From contig NC_092678.1 of assembly GCF_964355755.1 (NCBI RefSeq), positions 12,498,922-12,558,921 on the forward strand: DNA of 60,000 nt, in the 5' to 3' direction. The notes beneath the pieces were generated by a model. That model had not been told where the DNA came from. It worked only from the letters and a program-made list of their open reading frames with translations, and did no database searches. The position numbers were made by a program, and so were the translations under genes. The number at the start of each line of letters is the position of its first letter. Positions within the stretch are counted from its first letter, which is position 1. This DNA comes from Antedon mediterranea. Its lineage: Eukaryota > Echinodermata > Crinoidea > Comatulida > Antedonidae. Below, in pieces: positions 59,440-60,000 of this stretch.

Positions 59440-59960
59440 CTTAATTTGCATAATTAAAAATGGCGGCCATTTTTTATAATTACCCTATATCTCGAGAACC
59501 ACTAGTCACAGATAATTAATTTTGGTGTCAAAATGTTTTAAATATATGTTTTATATTCACTTTAATGACACATTTTCTCAAAAAATGGATGCAAGTCTTA
59601 TTTCTGACATTTTGACCTTTGACCTTGATTTATCGTATCTCAGTAACCAATAATCGGAGAGACACGAAATAGGGCTCAAATTGTTCAGAAACTATACATT
59701 CTTATTTATTATAATGAAATGTTTTTACAAAAAATGGCCGATTCTACAACTATTGACCTTTGAACTATTAGTCAAATATAATAATATAATAATAATATAA
59801 CTTTGAAAATTGTGGTCTTATGAATTTTTTTTTCTTTTTAAATTGTTTAAACCATGTGTATTTCTATCCAGTCTAATGGCACATTTTGTACAAGAATGTC
59901 CGATAGTATGGTTATTGACCTTTAAACTACAGCATAGGCCTACTGTATACCGTACTGAAT
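59440..59960. repeat. Diverged copy of the POU/YY1/DR1-bearing repeat
   Basis: Shares with 43680-43850 the order ATTTGCAT (59445), AAAATGGCGGCCATTTT (59458-59474) and TGACCTTTGACCT (59613-59625), plus loose TGACCTTT repeats to 59925. The rest is only distantly similar. Confidence 0.6.
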
Positions 59961-60000
59961 ATAATATAATTGCATAACTATGAAATTATTTATACACAAT

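Overview
The window is intron-rich, AT-rich animal genomic DNA packed with transposable elements. Ancient-type LINEs (CR1-like with PHD and esterase domains, L2-like, RTE-like), tRNA-derived SINEs, several Helitron-type families, hAT and long-TIR elements, and the recurring word TAGGCCTA suggest a marine invertebrate, most plausibly an echinoderm or other ambulacrarian. That assignment is inference; no species marker was seen.

Only one host gene can be read: a plexin (semaphorin receptor) on the minus strand. Its start codon is at 36421 and it runs off the left edge at position 1. I could place 32 coding exons, all with GT/AG boundaries and matching phases, giving about 1744 residues: signal peptide, Sema domain, three PSI and about six IPT/TIG repeats, one transmembrane helix, then the cytoplasmic split RasGAP domain interrupted by the RBD. 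The last 150 or so residues lie outside the window. Two of the three arginines normally conserved in the plexin GAP site are replaced.

The plexin introns hold most of the left-half repeats: a Helitron (980-2239), a foldback element (2247-2381), a 41-bp satellite (2985-5125), a tRNA-SINE (8125-8345), a GTCGC-ended element (10844-11591), a composite Helitron (13623-16172), MITEs, an L2-like LINE tail touching exon 16, a second SINE (about 23260-23634), two related hAT elements (26340-27588 and 32482-34083), a TIR element (31765-32332) and an RTE-like fragment.

From 36.5 to 53.2 kb there is no recognisable gene. Just upstream of the plexin ATG lies a nested array of non-autonomous Helitrons (36509-41262). 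Further copies follow, one inverted (47209-49726) and one direct (50161-51707), plus a large inverted-repeat element (43551-46319), a palindromic tandem array (46490-47105), a GGCCTA-rich tract and a 946-bp long-TIR element with a perfect 9-bp target duplication (52292-53237).

From 53.4 to 59.0 kb lies a nearly full-length CR1-like LINE on the minus strand. It has a PHD/coiled-coil ORF, an SGNH-esterase/zinc-knuckle ORF and an endonuclease-reverse transcriptase ORF. The last two are in one frame, separated by a single TAG, with no ATG ahead of the endonuclease. The final kilobase holds another copy of a dispersed repeat that carries POU-octamer, YY1-like and DR1-like motifs.
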